Source of the DNA: Candidatus Uhrbacteria bacterium RIFOXYB12_FULL_58_10
GTDB lineage: Bacteria; Patescibacteriota; Patescibacteriia; 2-12-FULL-57-11
Length of the DNA: 7,385 bases
Reading direction: 5' to 3'
Assembly (NCBI GenBank): GCA_943359495.1
Contig: CALRHY010000035.1
Coordinates: 1-7,385 of the forward strand
The notes under the pieces are model-generated. The model was not told where the DNA came from. It made no database searches and worked only from the letters and a program-made list of their open reading frames with translations. This document shows positions 6,368 through 7,385 of the stretch, in pieces (within the stretch, counting starts at the first letter, position 1; every line of letters begins with the position of its first letter). Both the position numbers and the translations under genes were made by a program.

Positions 6368-7385
6368 TTAGTAGGTAAGGGTGTTACCCGAGAGCGGCAA
6401 GCTGTCGAGCATCGTGATGGAGGAGGTGACACCATCCGTCCATTCGAAGTGCGGCGTGCTTTGACCAGCATCGAGACCGACCGTCAAGTTCTTCGATGTC
6501 GCTGCATCGGAGGTGTCGATCGTGACCAAAATGGTACGAGATGCACCGGCCGAGACGTCAACATCTGTGAAGGCTGCTTCGGTGAACCCTGTATCAGCAA
6601 AGTTACAGAGCGCAGCACCTGCAGTACAAGTGGTGGTCGAGCCGATAACGTTACCCGAGCTCGAACGATCATCCTTGTAGAACTTGATTGCGCGTGAAGT
6701 GGTGTTCGAGATGGTCGAACCAATATCCGCATTCATGCGCTTAATGGTTGCTGTCTGATTATCCACGTTTGCGCTATTCGTAACAACGAACATGGCAACG
6801 GTTTGTTCAGACGAACCAGCAGTGAGCCCGGATGGCGCGCTGGACGACTTGGCAACAGTCAACTTCGTGCGGAACATATCCATGTAGTTCGCATAGACGA
6901 ATGTATCCGTATCGTTGCTTGTTGAGCTGCCGTTGAAGTCAAGCCAGGTGGAACTGATGCTGAAGCCGGAATCTTTTCCAGTCGCAGCAATGGACAAGTA
7001 TGGTCCGACAGCGGCGGTGCCTGCATCACCAACGTTTCCTGCCGCGTGGTTGTAGAGCGGTTGGATCATCAAGCGGTGCGAAGAGCTCGAGACACCACCA
7101 CTGGTGTAGCTTGTGAGATCTGCGACCACTTTGAACGAAACGGAGTTGTTCTTCGGAACTACCAAGTTTGCAATGTTTTCGAAGATTGCAGCACCGGAGT
7201 TCGTGGAGCCTGTGGTCGAAGAATCGAGCGAGGCAACCGTTCCACCGTACTGTGTTCCAGTGGTTGCATCAACAAGCTTCAGGTTCTTCAAAGTACCTGT
7301 TGCTGCTGTTGCGCCACCGCCGGTCATCACGTCACCGATCACGAGTCTTGTGACGTTAATGTCTTCGTTTTGGTTCGCCTTCAAG
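6368..7385 (-). CDS. Ser/Thr-rich modular surface protein, C-terminal part (5' end outside window)
   Basis: The frame is open from the right window edge to a TAA at 6368-6370, giving 338 visible residues. The first visible codon is TTG but is probably internal, since no start context is seen and the sequence begins mid-domain. The protein is rich in Ser, Thr, Gly, Ala and Asn, with no membrane helix. It appears to hold two similar beta-rich modules, roughly 6-90 and 206-292. Each runs from an alternating hydrophobic strand through a K-(N/F)-(L/Y)-K segment to an AxF/AAF element and a final strand ending in (F/L)xVxxD. The tail carries HFEWTDGVTSS (about 312-322) and ends SGNTLTY. Such modules and the F-E-W-(S/T)-D tail recall large cell-surface proteins of Patescibacteria. 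Only two Cys are present (253 and 260), close enough to form a disulfide. Likely role: exported surface or S-layer-like structural protein. The exact family is not certain. Confidence 0.85.
   Translation of the reverse strand, partial: LKANQNEDINVTRLVIGDVMTGGGATAATGTLKNLKLVDATTGTQYGGTVASLDSSTTGSTNSGAAIFENIANLVVPKNNSVSFKVVADLTSYTSGGVSSSSHRLMIQPLYNHAAGNVGDAGTAAVGPYLSIAATGKDSGFSISSTWLDFNGSSTSNDTDTFVYANYMDMFRTKLTVAKSSSAPSGLTAGSSEQTVAMFVVTNSANVDNQTATIKRMNADIGSTISNTTSRAIKFYKDDRSSSGNVIGSTTTCTAGAALCNFADTGFTEAAFTDVDVSAGASRTILVTIDTSDAATSKNLTVGLDAGQSTPHFEWTDGVTSSITMLDSLPLSGNTLTY

Noticed and set aside
6070..6378. Short open frames on both strands across the intergenic repeats
   Set aside because: They translate the palindromic repeat in several frames, which is a known source of false small proteins. 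There is no start context or conserved domain.
1..7385. tRNA or rRNA genes
   Set aside because: I saw no cloverleaf with a GTTC-type T-loop and no rRNA-like conserved blocks; nearly all of the sequence is coding.

Overview
The window carries four protein-coding genes, all on the minus strand, plus one compact intergenic region full of repeats. In transcription order (right to left) these are the 3' part of a large Ser/Thr-rich surface protein, a strong intrinsic terminator, two dispersed palindromic repeats, and then a tight run of three paralogous polytopic membrane proteins of the O-antigen ligase / Wzy_C superfamily. The first two of the three are complete and carry a C-terminal TPR tail. 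The third runs off the left edge of the window before any such tail would appear.

Likely source: a bacterium using the standard code (in-frame TGA is not read through and all visible stops are TAA). The mid-range base composition, the modular Ser/Thr-rich surface protein ending in an FEWTDG-type segment, and the tandem Wzy_C-TPR proteins recall Patescibacteria/CPR genomes of the Parcubacteria type. This is an inference from gene style; no marker gene is present to settle it.

Layout: <1-1453 third ligase-like protein (partial at its C-terminus); 1471-3714 second ligase-like protein with TPRs; 3727-5976 first ligase-like protein with TPRs; 5977-6367 intergenic, holding a weak promoter candidate, a short dispersed repeat (about 6056-6116), a 127-bp MITE-like palindrome with 16-bp perfect terminal inverted repeats (6131-6257) and an intrinsic terminator (6274-6303); 6368->7385 C-terminal part of the surface protein.

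How the genes may work together: the three membrane proteins keep gaps of only 12 and 17 nt with no terminator between them, so they are probably one operon. Wzy_C proteins move lipid-linked glycans outside the membrane (O-antigen ligases, polymerases, protein O-oligosaccharyltransferases). All three copies keep two Arg and one His at positions expected for that chemistry. The adjacent Ser/Thr-rich exported protein is a plausible glycan acceptor, but it lies in a separate transcription unit, so that link rests on proximity and composition only.
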